From Posidonia oceanica (Eukaryota > Streptophyta > Magnoliopsida > Alismatales > Posidoniaceae): a stretch of DNA of 64,000 bases. Position numbers and translations under genes: made by a program. This document shows positions 11,301 to 22,791 of the stretch, piece by piece. Every line of letters begins with the position of its first letter. The stretch's first letter is position 1. The stretch spans positions 12,899,001 through 12,963,000 of the forward strand of contig JAZBRS010000013.1 in assembly GCA_037176725.1 (NCBI GenBank), in the 5' to 3' direction. The notes beneath the pieces were generated by a model. That model saw nothing but the letters and a program-made list of their open reading frames with translations, had not been told where the DNA came from and did not search any database.

Positions 11301-13702
11301 AGAGCGGCAGCCCAAAGTCCGACCATCCAGCAGACAGAGATGCAGGTCAGTCGCTGCTTACTACAGCGCCTAACCTGGCAAACCTCCGGTGCCGGAGAAG
11401 AAGGCCAACGACAGCAACTAAGCTACGATAAAATACAAATAACTATCTAGAAAACATGCATAGCATGATACGAAACTAATGGAGGAGTCGCTCACCTGCA
11501 GGGATGCACGGTCGTGCCACCTGACCTAGCTCGCCGGAGCGCGCAGACGTGGAGGTCGCGGCGGCGGTGGAGGCACCGACCAGCGCTCGGGTTGATCGAA
11601 CTACGTTCATGGTGACCTGGAGAAAGTGTGCACGGAGTTTGGAGGAGTTTGACGCCACGGAGCGACTTCTGCCAATTGCCCGGCGGCGGCCAAAAAGGAA
11701 CGGCTGTGGGGTCGTTACGATGGTCCGGGATGCGAAACAGGGATTTAAAAGGTTTGGGAGGAGGCTGGGGTGTGCAAGAATGCTTCGGGATTGCCTCTAC
11801 GCGCTCTGGTTCGAGCGGCGACGGAGGCGATTGGATGGAAGTCGGCTCTATGGAAAATGTGGCCGGTGTGTGTCTCTGTGTGAATTGGAATGGGTTCAAC
11901 TCCACCTATTGGCTCTGGCAGCAGCCAATCGTGGCAGAGGAAGGACAGTGAGTGGTGTGAGGGGACTGTGTGATCGAGAAAGTAAGTGGACTCGCAGGAA
12001 AGGACGGCGAAGGTCGTCGGTGGCAGGTTGCAGGCGGCAGTGGCAGTGAGGGCGGTGAGTGCGGGAAAACCGCCGGCGTGGAAGGGATGTGGTGCAAGGG
12101 AGTTACTGGTGGTTGGCGTGTAGTGGGTGGCAGTAGCGATGAGTAAGTGGCCAAGGAGACAGGTGGTAGGGTGACGGAGGTCGGCGACGACCGACAGTAG
12201 CTGCGAGGGAAAGGCTTGGGCGGTGGCCTGAGTTACAGTCCAGTCGCCGCTACACGTGACGCCAAACTCAGTCGCCACTAATCCTGACGACAAAGTTCAG
12301 TCGCCTCTGCATGAGACGCCTCAACGTGCAGCTCAGTAGACTGGACTTGAGCTGGACTTGTGTTGGGCTAAGGCTTAGGTGAAGTTGTGAAATGAGAATT
12401 GGATGGTTTTGGGTTGGTTTTGGGTAGGATTTGAAATAGGATTTAGTTTTAGTTCAAGTTAAGTGGAAAGGTTGGAATCTGCCGCTTCCACGTTCGTTCC
12501 TCCAAGTTTGATCCGCCATCAGGAATCAATCAAATTGAGGTGTCTACAACTTAAAAAATGAGCCAATAAATAGATGTTATTAATTCTCAAAACTGTAAGC
12601 TTGTTGTGGTTTGTCCAACATAATTTACTTGTTCTTGTCATCCTCCCTGTTCAAGTGTACATAGGTTCACTTGGATCTTTGATTAAATAAGATTTCTTTT
12701 TTTGATTGACCTCCTACAGGGTGGAGGTCAAATTCAGGTTTTAATTCGACCTTCTTAATTTATTTTAACACAACAAAGAAGAAAATACGCCCTATATGAT
12801 TTGTACCTACGACATCTAGATGTCGTGCAGCAATTGCCAGCTGAATTAGAAACTCAAATTCACTTGAATGAGCCATCTCCATCAATAAACCAACACTACT
12901 TACAAATCTTTCCGAATACAATGGCAAGATCTTGTAAAGGACATACCATCCACAAACAATAAGTAAAGTTGAGCTTCAGCCCATTCCACGGAAAGTGAAT
13001 GCCCTCAAAATGCACAGAAATATGTAAAAGAAATTGCTGAACAAAGTTAGTAGCTTTGATATCACAAAAGGAAACAACGACATAATAATGATACCAACGA
13101 AAACTCAACTTAAAGGGCTGAAAACAGAGCTGAAAAGAGAGGGAGAAAAAGAGGATCTCGATCATTCACGAGAATCTTCCAGAAAAAAATCCAACAGAAA
13201 AAAAAAACCCAACAGTGTCTCTACCTAACAGCAACAGAAGATACAGGTACCGACAACAAACCTCAACAGCACATTTCCAGGAAAAGGCCGAATAACAACA
13301 TCCACAACAGAGAAAAGTCCAGCCAAAAAAAAAAAAGCCCACCCACAATTAAGCTCAAAAACAGAAAGGAAAAAAAAACGAACGAGAAAGAGCAAAACAG
13401 CATTATCTGTACACAACTGGCACCAGTACCTTGAAGTGGAGTGGCACGCGTGTGTTGGGGCCAATGCCCTTCTCCCCGGTGCAGAGCGCCCTAAAGTTCT
13501 CCGCGGTCCTCGGAACTACCGAACTGTAGAGCTCTACCACAATCCTCCCCTCCATCTCTCCCCCGATGCTGACGTCCAAAAAGCACATCGGGTTCCGCTG
13601 CACCGGACTCACGTCCTCCTCCTCCTCCACCACCTCCGCCGCCATCCCCACCACGCTCCTCTCCTCCCCCACCATCGCTCCTCTCCTCCCCAAATCGACC
13701 AA
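5316..13702 (-). CDS. CYP40: Cyclophilin 40 (peptidyl-prolyl isomerase with TPR repeats), 8 exons
   Basis: Joined exons, 5' to 3': 13430-13702, 8259-8759, 7982-8069, 7831-7883, 6464-6568, 5565-5640, 5447-5484, 5316-5369. This gives 395 codons plus stop; all junctions are GT-AG and phases agree. Residues about 36-205 form the cyclophilin domain ([48 protein letters not shown]). Residues about 240-378 form three TPR units, and the C-terminus is [15 protein letters not shown]. In plants CYP40 (SQUINT) is an Hsp90 co-chaperone that promotes AGO1 loading and microRNA activity; the clamp-type residues KAYFRQGQ are present. The start was chosen as the first in-frame ATG. It gives about 30 more N-terminal residues than typical plant CYP40, with internal ATGs at codons 10 and 20 as alternatives. 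The usual catalytic Arg of the FHR motif is Cys (FHCVTK, codon 97). Confidence 0.94.
5447..5484 (-). CDS. CYP40: CYP40 exon 7
   Basis: It is 38 bp. It completes the split Gly codon and encodes [12 protein letters not shown], the basic helix after TPR 3. The ORF track misses it because of its size; it is supported by family match and phase. Confidence 0.9.
5565..5640 (-). CDS. CYP40: CYP40 exon 6 (TPR 3)
   Basis: It is 76 bp, leaving one base of a Gly codon. It encodes [20 protein letters not shown] and then LEPND, the third TPR. Confidence 0.94.
6464..6568 (-). CDS. CYP40: CYP40 exon 5 (TPR 2)
   Basis: It is 105 bp, phase 0 at both ends. It encodes [19 protein letters not shown] and then [10 protein letters not shown], which carries the Lys and Arg of the Hsp90 carboxylate clamp as known for this family. 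Confidence 0.94.
7831..7883 (-). CDS. CYP40: CYP40 exon 4
   Basis: It is 53 bp. It completes the split Glu codon and encodes [17 protein letters not shown], matching the loop between TPR 1 and TPR 2 in plant CYP40. The donor is GTAAGC. Confidence 0.88.
7982..8069 (-). CDS. CYP40: CYP40 exon 3 (TPR 1)
   Basis: It is 88 bp, entered in phase 0 and left in phase 1. It encodes [18 protein letters not shown], the characteristic first TPR of CYP40, then WEKKDIDE. The donor is GTGGAA, so an extra confirmation of this site would help. Confidence 0.92.
8259..8759 (-). CDS. CYP40: CYP40 exon 2 (main cyclophilin exon)
   Basis: It has 167 codons, phase 0 at both ends, with acceptor GCAG and donor GTAAAG. 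It encodes most of the isomerase fold: [26 protein letters not shown] and DGKHVVFG. The linker to the TPR region and the start of the first TPR helix (FGNEYYK) follow. Confidence 0.95.
8760..13429 (-). other. CYP40 intron 1 (4.7 kb)
   Basis: This is the largest intron of the gene. It is AT-rich except for the GC-rich insertion at 9952-12548. No other coding sequence was recognised; the overlapping open frames at 11.5-12.3 kb fall inside the insertion. Confidence 0.85.
9952..12548. mobile_element. Probable solo LTR or non-autonomous retroelement, 2.6 kb
   Basis: The block begins TGTAGTAACC and ends GTGTCTACA, so it has TG...CA ends. It is flanked by ATTTA and ACTTA, a possible 5-bp target duplication with one mismatch. 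The inside is far more GC-rich than the surrounding intron. It has repeated GTCGCC words (about 10086, 11126, 12241, 12270, 12300) and the phrase CGGGAAAGGTGTTAGGCACC, which I recall from dispersed plant repeats. No gag or pol was recognised and no pair of long direct repeats was seen, so a solo LTR of a long-LTR retrotransposon is the best guess. A TIR element is the alternative, given the TGTAG / CTACA ends. Confidence 0.5.
13430..13702 (-). CDS. CYP40: CYP40 exon 1
   Basis: It has 91 codons and ends in phase 0 at AAG followed by GTACTGG. It encodes an N-terminal extension with an acidic EEEED run, then the start of the cyclophilin fold through VPLHFK. Other frames across this GC-rich stretch are also open but lack homology. 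Confidence 0.9.
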
Positions 13703-13765
13703 AAACCCTAGACAAAACCCCAGAGAGAGAGAGAGGAATGGTGGCGTTGCGATTTCAAACTCCGG

Positions 13766-13775
13766 CTATATATAG
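13766..13775 (-). promoter_or_regulatory. TATA box of CYP40
   Basis: CTATATATAG (palindromic) lies about 64-73 bases upstream of the CYP40 ATG, a plausible spacing for a plant core promoter with a short leader. It is inferred from position and sequence only. Confidence 0.6.
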
Positions 13776-15046
13776 TGAAAACAATGGTGGTCCAGAGGAG
13801 AACAGAATTAAACAATTAATAAAATTTTGTAGTCACCTATGTTGTTGGCTACCAATCCTCAACTTTGCAAATATGAGTAGACAAAACAATTATAATAAAT
13901 TGCATTAATAAAGTTGATTGTGTGACCACAATGCAACAGTTACAAGCCGAAGTTCACAAACAACAACATAACGTAGATAATAATCGCCAATTACGAATGA
14001 GAAAAAAAAAATGTCCAGATTGAGATGCATATATTGTGATACATGATGAAATAAACAATGGTAATAGTATTAGTAGTGTTGGAGCGTTTTTTTTTTCCTT
14101 AGAGTACTTATCTGCAAACAACATATTTTTAGTGATAATGCGTGGAGACGAAGGCCTGTGACATATTCAACGAATGCCCTATGATCTGCTATGATAAATG
14201 GTGGTGGTTGCTGTTGACGTGGGGCCCTATCTGGAGTGTCCTTTTGTTCCGTTTATCACGCAATGCCGGGCCAGTGGGGCACGCACTATTGTAGCTTGTC
14301 CATTAAATACATGTTGGTGCTATTTTCATACTTTATTTATTTATTTTATTTTTATTTTTTTTTATTAGTGATTCCTCCCCTATTAAGGTGAACAATCAAG
14401 CAACGGAGAAGGGTAAACTTGAGATTAATTACAATAGTCTGTATCTACTGTCAACTATGTAAATCTAGACTTACGCCCATATAGAAAATAATAATCCCAA
14501 ATTTAACTTAAGATGATTCAAACTTAAGATTTCAGGATAAGGAACACCCTATATGGCCAACTGAGCTACTTAAGTTGGTTAACTATTTTCATACTAGCAC
14601 ACTGTGCACAGGCTCAACATCAATTTGTTCTTTGTCTTGCCAACCTTGTAGTTTAGAGGAATTTTCAACTAAATAACCCTGATAAGTATGACGACACTCA
14701 TAATATCCATATCATCTTAGTGGCAGGCAGAGATGGCCAATAAGGGTCATAAGCTTTCTTTTTACAAAATAACCTACTAAAATTTTTAAATAATTAAGAG
14801 AAAATAAAAAGGAATAATTGAAGTTTTCCTACCTTATAAAATGTTAAGTTTACATGTCCCTCCGCCTACTTCTTTTAATTATTCCAATATCTTTGATTAG
14901 CTAAAATATTTGTTTATTGAGATCTTCAGCTAGTTTTTTTTTTTTACCAATTAACCAAACCATGGCCAAACTCAACCTCAATATAAAAATGACTATTTTA
15001 TCCTTAATTCTTCACTTACCATCATCCTCTTTACCACCATCGCTAC
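13776..15046. other. Spacer upstream of CYP40
   Basis: No gene was recognised. It should hold the CYP40 promoter on its left side. A GC-richer stretch at about 14130-14300 and several A or T runs (14085, 14345, 14935) are the only notable features. Confidence 0.5.
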
Positions 15047-15639
15047 TAGGCTTTTAAATGGGGAGAATATTTACCCATTACCTGTCTCGATTTGTCCTGC
15101 TTTATTCAAGGGTCAAAAAAATTTTATACTATTATCCATTTATGCATCCCTTGCTTTACCCATATTCTTATAAAATCTAGGTAAAGGTTGGTATGTATCT
15201 GTCACCTGTTGACACGGTTACTCGTTGTATAAGCTAATCGTCTTGTTTTTTCTTTTAGTTTCTTTCTAAAATTGTGAAATGACGAATAATATTTTATATA
15301 TTTATCCAACAACTTTGATTTGAATTTATAATGACACATTCAAGAGCAATGTTTTAAGTATGAATTCTTAAGCCTTAATAGTTTATATTGCATTTAGTAA
15401 TAAAATATGATTTTTGTTATTTGTTTAAATACTTAATGATTAGATTATTTGCTTAAATAGGAATTTAACCAATTATCCACTTACCCTATCCATTTTATAT
15501 TGTACCGTGAGTGACGAGTGGATAAAGATAGAATCATAAAGAAAACGAGTCTATACATGTCCTATTACCTGTCTAAATTTAAAGCATAAAGATATGGGTA
15601 AGCTATACCCTTCTCGTACCCACAATGTTTATAAGCCTA
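15047..15639. mobile_element. hAT-type MITE
   Basis: The 593 bp block starts TAGGCTTTTAAA and ends ATAAGCCTA, giving imperfect inverted ends. ATCGCTAC (15039-15046) and ATCGCTTC (15640-15647) match at 7 of 8 bases, fitting the 8-bp target duplication of hAT elements. It is non-coding. Removing it rejoins a continuous CAC/CAT-rich tract, which supports insertion. Confidence 0.7.
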
Positions 15640-15647
15640 ATCGCTTC

Positions 15648-16160
15648 CACATCAACAATTTTCTCGTTCTTGTTGCCACCATTGTTGTCTTCACCACCTC
15701 ACCACCATCTCCTCCACCTTACCATCTTCATCACTATCACCACAATCCTCATCACACTTTAACCACCATCGCTAGTTCGTCAAGAAATAGTCATTGTTGT
15801 TGCTATCATTGCAATCACCACCACGTTACCACCTTCAACATTATAGTAATTGTCGCCACCACTATCTCCACATCGCTACATCACCGATGCATGTTGTTGT
15901 TGCCACTGTCCCAATTATCACAATTTCACTACCTTCACTATTGTTGTCTCCACTACCACCGTTGTCTCACCACCTTTACCATTGCTACAACTCTTGCAAC
16001 ATTGTCTCCACCACACTTTACATCGTTCACATCGTTATTGTCATTGTTCCCATCACCACACAATCTATCACCACTTCATCACCATTTCCACCACCACCTT
16101 CACCACCCCACCAACACTGGCCACCACTACCTAATGTTTCACCCTCTTACCTTCATCTTT
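15648..16160 (+). repeat. CAC/CAT/ACC trinucleotide low-complexity block
   Basis: About 500 bases are dominated by CAC, CAT, ACC and TCA triplets. A 211-codon open frame from 15594 reads as His/Ser/Thr/Pro-rich protein, but the other plus-strand frames are also open (15794-16186 and 15850-16134). That is expected when stop codons are simply absent from the triplet mix. I do not call a gene. Confidence 0.7.
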
Positions 16161-16574
16161 ACCTTCATTGGGAAATCAGTGTATGAAAGAGAGGAGAGGC
16201 AAATGAGATGGATGCTGCTATGTAATTGAAACGAGTGATAATTATTATGGATATTAAAGAAAAAAGGTGAAGGGCATAAAATATAGTACTTGTTGATAAA
16301 ATCGCTAAAGAAGTTAGGCCTAAATTATGATTTTGATTAATCCAAGGTATTGAAATACTTCAAAAAAGTAGAGGGATATCAATAGTATTATTAGATTTCT
16401 CGTCATGCCGAGGCGGATGAACTTGCAGAATCCCTAATTGACCTATGCACCTTATTTGCTGTGGTTTTTATTCTCTGATTTGAGAGTTTTCTCAAAGGAG
16501 GGTGAAAATCTAGAGGAGGAAGACGGCCATGGCGGTGGTGAAGGCCTGGACGGTAGAGTTTAAGAGTTTTGATG

Positions 16575-16675
16575 AGGATTATATACCAAACACAGGAATA
16601 AAATAAAATTATTCTATTATTCCATTCCATTCCAAAATTCATTCCATTCCATTCCAATATACCAAACACTATCTT
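16575..16675. repeat. ATTCC pentanucleotide repeat, MITE remnant
   Basis: ATTCCATTCCATTCC-type repeats lie between two ATACCAAACAC motifs (about 16585 and 16660). Many plant MITEs have GTTTGGTAT and GGAATGGAATG at their ends, so this is probably a collapsed one. No target duplication was defined. Confidence 0.45.
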
Positions 16676-17132
16676 AGAGTATTTAAGAAAAAATTGTAGC
16701 TTAGCACATAACCTTTTGCTTACATAGCAACGTCATGAGAATTTTGTCGGTCACCATTTTGTGACAAGGTCTAGTCAACAATTCGTATTTTGATGTTATT
16801 TTATATGTTATCCTTTAAAATGCAAAGGATACATTGATGATTGTCATTAATGGTTTGTTAGGATAAAATTTATTAGATAAGAGAAGAGAGAAATGGTTTC
16901 AACCAATTGTCTGGTTCAAGAGATATCATTGAGAAATAGGAATCCACATTATCCAAGGATTTCCTATGATTATTTCTAACATGAGAGAATATTGTTTTTG
17001 AAATATTAACTTTTGTATTGTCCAAGCCAATAACGTAACTTCCTAAGTAACACATTGAAGAAAATTTCAATGTACGGATTCTACTAAACTCATAATATTT
17101 GTGTTCACATGCATCTTAGGTACTTATACTAA

Positions 17133-17368
17133 GGACCCGTTTGGTTGAGATTTTAAAAAATGAGATAGTAGAATAATCAAGATAATGTACAATAATTAAA
17201 CCAAACAGACTATAACATAACTGATTTTACACGTTAGCCAAGACAAAATTCATTATGTTTTTATATTTTGTTTGAGAATCCAACATTAGATAGATTATAG
17301 AAGAATCTATATGCATTATCTTAATTATTCTACTATCTACTCTCCCAAAATCTCAACCAACTGGACCC
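17133..17368. mobile_element. Tourist-like (PIF/Harbinger) MITE
   Basis: The 236 bp element has inverted ends: GGACCCGTTTGGTTGAGAT at the left and GGGTCCAGTTGGTTGAGAT on the minus strand at the right. They continue into TTTT in both. It is flanked on both sides by TAA, the target duplication typical of PIF/Harbinger MITEs. It is non-coding. Confidence 0.85.
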
Positions 17369-17371
17369 TAA

Positions 17372-20300
17372 ACTCATAATCTTGATTGAGTAGTAAGCAT
17401 ATGCTTGTTTAGCAGACAAGTTAGGCAGCAAGAGTAATCAAAGGACTAGAGACCAATTTTCTGCATAATAAGTTGGATTTTGTTGTCTTGTTAGCTCTAG
17501 ACTATGATGGCTTCAAAGTGTTTTCCTATTTCTTGATTAATGCAGGTGCAGATCCTACAAGTGGTTGAAAAGGTTAACTCCTGACCAGTACAATATCCTT
17601 CTACAAAGAGGAATTGGCTGATTGAACCAACCCACTATGTTTATCACGAAGATTTAAACCATTAATTTTTTTTGAAAAGGCCAATCACCACATTAGCAAA
17701 TGAAAACATTGCTATACACATGTACTGAAATCTGTTATATCAATTATATATAACCAAAACCTACCTTCGACATCACCATTAGTCTACAATAATAACAAGA
17801 GTGCATTGTTACTTAGCATGATATATGAATATATGATGATAAGCCTATAGTATTGGGTGTAGGGAAAGAGCTGCTGATGATCCAAGAATGGGTATAATAA
17901 ACAAACAATAAATCCACAGCAGTGTCTAGTCCTCCCTCCCTCAACTCCGAGGCGAAATCTACCACTCGGGGCAGGACAGTGGAACATTGTTGCTGGGTGC
18001 CTGTGGTGTGGGGGCAACAGAAGGCCAGTGGAACTCGGGGTACAGACTAGGGGTGACTGCTGACTGGTCTCCCGCACCTTCCCCATGTCTCCCCAGCCAC
18101 AGATCAAAAGAAGGAAATAGAAATTTCACACAGTAGTGCAGTTACACCTCTAAGAGGGCATAAACCTCCTGGAATATTACAGATGAATAAAAAGGAAAGA
18201 GCTTTCTACGAGAAGAGGAAAAAGGAAATAGAAAAGGACTGCTGCAATGGTGTCGTATGGTGTTTTGAAGTTCCTGTGCTTTTATGAAGTATATTGGTTA
18301 AAGTTGCCATGGCAGTTCAGATGATATTTACCAAACAAGTTTGGGTTTGCAGAATCTGAGGAAGTTGCACCAGATGAAATGTCCTTCACCAGTTCACTTT
18401 TTACCCTTCAATGAAAAATACTTTCACCAACACAGATTCATATTGATATAAAACCAGTATATTTAGGAACCAAGAAAACAACATATACAACAAAATAAAA
18501 TAAAACAGGATCCGCCATGCAGATGGGTCTAAATTCATGGGCACGTGCCACCACAAAGTTCTGAGTGATGACAAGGAACCCACTGTCTAACAAGTTCTTC
18601 CCATGAAATCAAGGCTTAGTGGTCAAATGCTAGATTTATTTCACAATCATAATTTATACATACTAAAATAGTAGAGACATGCAACTGCAGCCAAAAGACA
18701 TTCCCCTTTCTATTAGTTATATAATAGCTTCTCTCACTTTCAGCTGGAGAATGGTAGCCTGCCAAAAGAAAATCAATACTCATTGTCTAATCATCTTTAC
18801 TCTACAGATTTGAAAGAACAGAACAATAACCTGACAAATATTTATTTGGTTCAATCCCATTCCGATGCAAATTCAGATGCCAAATGGAACCCATGATTGA
18901 TTTGAGAATTGATAAGGTGAATACCTAGTCTATTCAATGCTAGGCATAATGAGTACACGGGCCTCAAAATACCCTCTTGTCGTCCTATGAACTTTAAGGT
19001 GTATGAAGTCACATATTTGACTCTTGGAATGTACGATAGACATACACAGATGATGTTCTTTTAGTACGGTTTTCAGTACCAATAAGAGATAAGCAGATAC
19101 TATTGTAAACTTGAAATCCTGTAATAGATAAATTGTTTAGCGGGAAAAAATAGGGCCCAACCATCTGTCCACAATAATATATTGGCAACTTCTTATTAAA
19201 GAGTTTTGCTGAGGGAGGAAAGCTGAGATGTACTTCCAATGAACTTTGTAAAGATGCTGGCCTTAGTGGACTTTACTTTTGTCAATAATGCACACTTCCC
19301 AATAATGAAACAGACACTTCGAATTAAACTTCACAAAAATTTAAAAGAACCATGTAAAATATTGCACATACACTCAACAAATCATTGGTGGTGAGGAATA
19401 GCCATACCATTTACGCTACAATTTTAGAAAAGACGTGTACTCTCCCTCCAAATCAGGTTAACAATAACTAACTCTTGTTCTGTTACAGAACTAAATTAAC
19501 TGAAGTTTTGCCACAGTGACCTCGAAAAATTTTAAAGGCACATCAATTATCATAGTGATTTAAAACCAATGCTCCATTACCGTCTCACTAATGCTGAAAT
19601 TATGAGAAAGAAGGCTATCCTTCTTTTTTTTTTTTCATATGTTTAACTTTGATACTTGCTTATTACAATTTGAACCAGTCGATAGTCTAAAATCTTGGTT
19701 TTTAATGTAACCTGGTTGTTTCATTCAAGGTAGTGTCAAATGGCTTTGTCCTCAATTGATAATAATCTCTTTCAAATGACACTTTCTAAGTTTGTGTGTT
19801 CATCCAAGTAATCAGCAATTAAATTCTCATGATTGTTTCCGCCATCTACATGAGGACACATCTCTCATAGACTTCTGAAAATTAGTGGTTACAAAGAGTA
19901 TAGACTATAGAAGTGTAATACTATTAATAAAACAAAATATTATAATATACTAATATTCTATATATACTACACTTCAAAAATGTAAGTTATACAACCCACA
20001 CAAATTTGCACAACTCTTACTGCTACTACACTAACAAAAACACCAAAATATTACACTACTTCACCACTCACAACACACATAAGTCACTATCACCCACACA
20101 CACACTACTTACTCACAACCAAGGTTCTAAAAGTCGGTTTTGTGTTGGACTTCAATAAGTTGAAAAACATAAGTGTCGGCAAAATGTCGGTGGAAACACA
20201 CTAAAAAAAATTCACATTTGTTTAGAAAACTTCCATGTCAATATCGTATCAGTAAATTGAAAATAAGACGTGTCGGCAAAATTTCAGCGACATGCGTCGA

Positions 20301-20974
20301 CATTTGGTACTATGCTCACAACACATTCCTAACACACTAGCACTCTTGCTTCTCCACTTGATTACTTGATGCTCTACAATGAGAGGTCATAGATTTCTAT
20401 TTTTAGGCAGAATTTGCTACGTAGAAATTTCTTGATTCTTTGATGGCTTCCATAGAAGCCAACTTGAGAAATTTATGGATTCTTGGGAGAAGATTATTCC
20501 TGGAATTTTATGGCTTCCATGGGAAGCCAACTTGAGAAAATTCTGCATTCTTATGAGAAGATTCTTGCTGGAATTTCCAGATTCTTGCTTGTAAGTGGGC
20601 AGACCGGTTGTAGGCTTTGGGCTAGGCCCATCAACAGGTCACAAATCACAACCCCTTCTAAAACAAATTCCACACGAAATCAGTTGTGTAAACATGGAGC
20701 ATCGGTTTCTATAGTGTAACCCCAATTCAGTCATCATTGAGGCATTTCTCCATAAACCCGGACAAGTTCTTGAAGTTGTTGGGCACATTAAAAAACTATT
20801 CAAGAGCTGGCTTGCAATGATGTCCTAATTTGAGTTTCTTTTATGGGTCTTTTCCTCAAATACCCTTGTTAAGTCTGACAATACGCTGAATACTAATTTT
20901 GTTCTAACAATCATGTCAATACCACTAAAGAACCTAACCAATTACCTTCACTACCCCTGCTACCGTTCATTTTA
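17372..20974. other. Intergenic region between CYP40 and the MADS-box gene
   Basis: No gene could be assigned. Two exon-like pieces stand out. At 18744-18895 (plus) an acceptor TTTCAG is followed by about 49 open codons beginning LENGSLPKENQ and ending DAKWNP-stop. At 17930-18110 there is a GC-rich stretch open on both strands. Neither matches a family I know. A missing last exon of the MADS-box gene could lie here on the minus strand but was not found. Confidence 0.35.
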
Positions 20975-21339
20975 GGTAGTGTTTGGATGATAGTATTGGT
21001 CTTCCAAAATGGTACATAATCTAGATTTTGGGCGTCAATAACGAGGCAAAGGACCAGATTTAGAGACCACTGTAGCTGTATTATGAAAGTCTTGTTTGGA
21101 TGGGTTAATATATAGAACATAATTTCAAAAAATACAAAGGAAACCATTGTAGAATCCAAGTAGAATCTCAGAATCAAACTTTGGATTCTCAGATTTCAAA
21201 CAAATACAAAGAAAACCATTGTTCAAAATCTCCGAGATTTTGCCCAAAATCTATCATGTCATGATCTGTTTGTGATAGATTATCAAGGAATCTGATTCTA
21301 CCTAGAATCGAGCACCCATAATCCAAAACAAACACACTC
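20975..21339. mobile_element. Probable Tourist-like MITE
   Basis: The left end is GGTAGTGTTTGGATGATAG. The right end read on the minus strand is GAGTGTGTTTGTTTTGGATTA. Flanks are TTA and TTG, a near match to the 3-bp PIF/Harbinger duplication. An internal segment (AAATACAAAG.AAACCATTG) occurs twice, at about 21130 and 21203. It is non-coding. Confidence 0.55.
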
Positions 21340-21469
21340 TTGACGTTTAAAGACTTGCCGTTTGTTTTAGGCGTTGAAAGACTTAGAAAATATCATTTTA
21401 CACCCTTATAAATTACTTAATCACCAACCAAGATCATTTTTAGCTAAATATTGTTTTTCATTTTCTCCT

Positions 21470-22090
21470 CCTATAACTACAAACCATCAATTAATGATTA
21501 AGTATAGTAAAAAAATTTATAAAAAATCACAATAACTACACAAAATTACTAATAATACACAAGTAATATTGATATCTAATGATTAAACATAATAAAAATT
21601 TTAAAATAATTTTTTGACCATAATCATAACCAATAAGTAAAAATCTACACTAATTTAAACATATAAAATAAATCAAGAGTAATTCAAACATAATCGTATT
21701 ATTTAAGGATACTAAAAAAATTAAAAATAAAACAATTAACCATAATCACTCCAAAAGCTAATTATGCACAAGTCATACTAAATTTCAATGATTAAGCATA
21801 CTGAAAAATAAAAAATGATTAATAATCACAACCAATAACAAAACTCCATACAATTCAAATATACATACTAAACCATGATTAATTTAGTCTAATAATAAAT
21901 CCAAAGTGTCACATTTTAAGGACAAATATCAGTAAACCTCTTATAAATCTACTGTAAAATATATAAAATTAAAATTAAATGATAAAATTACTTCAACATG
22001 TACTAAAATAACATTTACAGAAAAAACCCTAAATTTATATTACAAATCCCATGAAAATAACTATAAATAACTAAACTAAACCTAATATTT
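21470..22090. repeat. AT-rich degenerate repeats
   Basis: The phrase AATGATTAARCATA followed by A/T-rich sequence recurs near 21493, 21577 and 21789. CATAATCAYAACCAATAA recurs near 21620 and 21823. The units are diverged and irregularly spaced. No gene is present. Confidence 0.5.
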
Positions 22091-22639
22091 CTTAATTTGA
22101 GGTTTTATTAGTAATTTTAGGTAATTTTCCTTAATCAATAAATATTAGTATTTTACTTATGCATAATTAGTAATTTAATGTGATTATTATTAATTATCTT
22201 TTTATTTTTTAGCATGTTTATTCAATAAATGGTGATTTATAGTTGTAGAAGAAATGACAAGAAGTTGCAAGGAGAGCATGTAGTTATAAAAAAGACCTTA
22301 TTGATGGGTTTAAGCAAATTAAAGGGGGTAAAATGTAATTTTAAAGGACTTTTAACATCTATCAGCAACAGTAACACATTCTATGCCATCGTCAGGCTCT
22401 TTATGGGTATTGCAAAATTATTGAAATAAAGGGGACATAGACTTGGATATTTAAGGGAAAAACCTTTCCTTTATTCGAGATTCAATAGTATACTGAGTGT
22501 ATCCATCTTAAGCTTGTGAGACGGTGTATAATTAACATAGTAGATAACAGTAAACTCCCATTAAAGTATGTAGCAGCATAGTAATCGTATTATTCCTTAT
22601 TTTTACTCTAGACTAACTTCTAGGAATATTCCGTTGTGA

Positions 22640-22642
<3 letters not shown>

Positions 22643-22683
<41 letters not shown>

Positions 22684-22691
22684 GTATGTAT
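22643..22691. repeat. TA / TGTA microsatellite
   Basis: About 14 TA units run directly into about 5 TGTA units. The tract lies just past the read-through stop of the MADS-box exon 7 frame, in its 3' region. Confidence 0.95.
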
Positions 22692-22791
22692 TGACTCTTT
22701 CTGTCCTCATCTACTGCAACAAAGAGGGTTTTCAATCCCTAATCCATCGGTTTCAATCAATAGAGCTTGTAAACCAAGTAGATGAACATAC

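Noticed and set aside
11476..12293. Several overlapping open frames of 60-182 codons
   Set aside because: They lie in a GC-rich insertion inside a CYP40 intron, overlap on both strands, and show no recognisable domain.
15594..16229. 211-codon open frame rich in His, Ser and Thr
   Set aside because: The other plus-strand frames are also open over the same region because the triplet composition lacks stops; no conserved domain or splice context.
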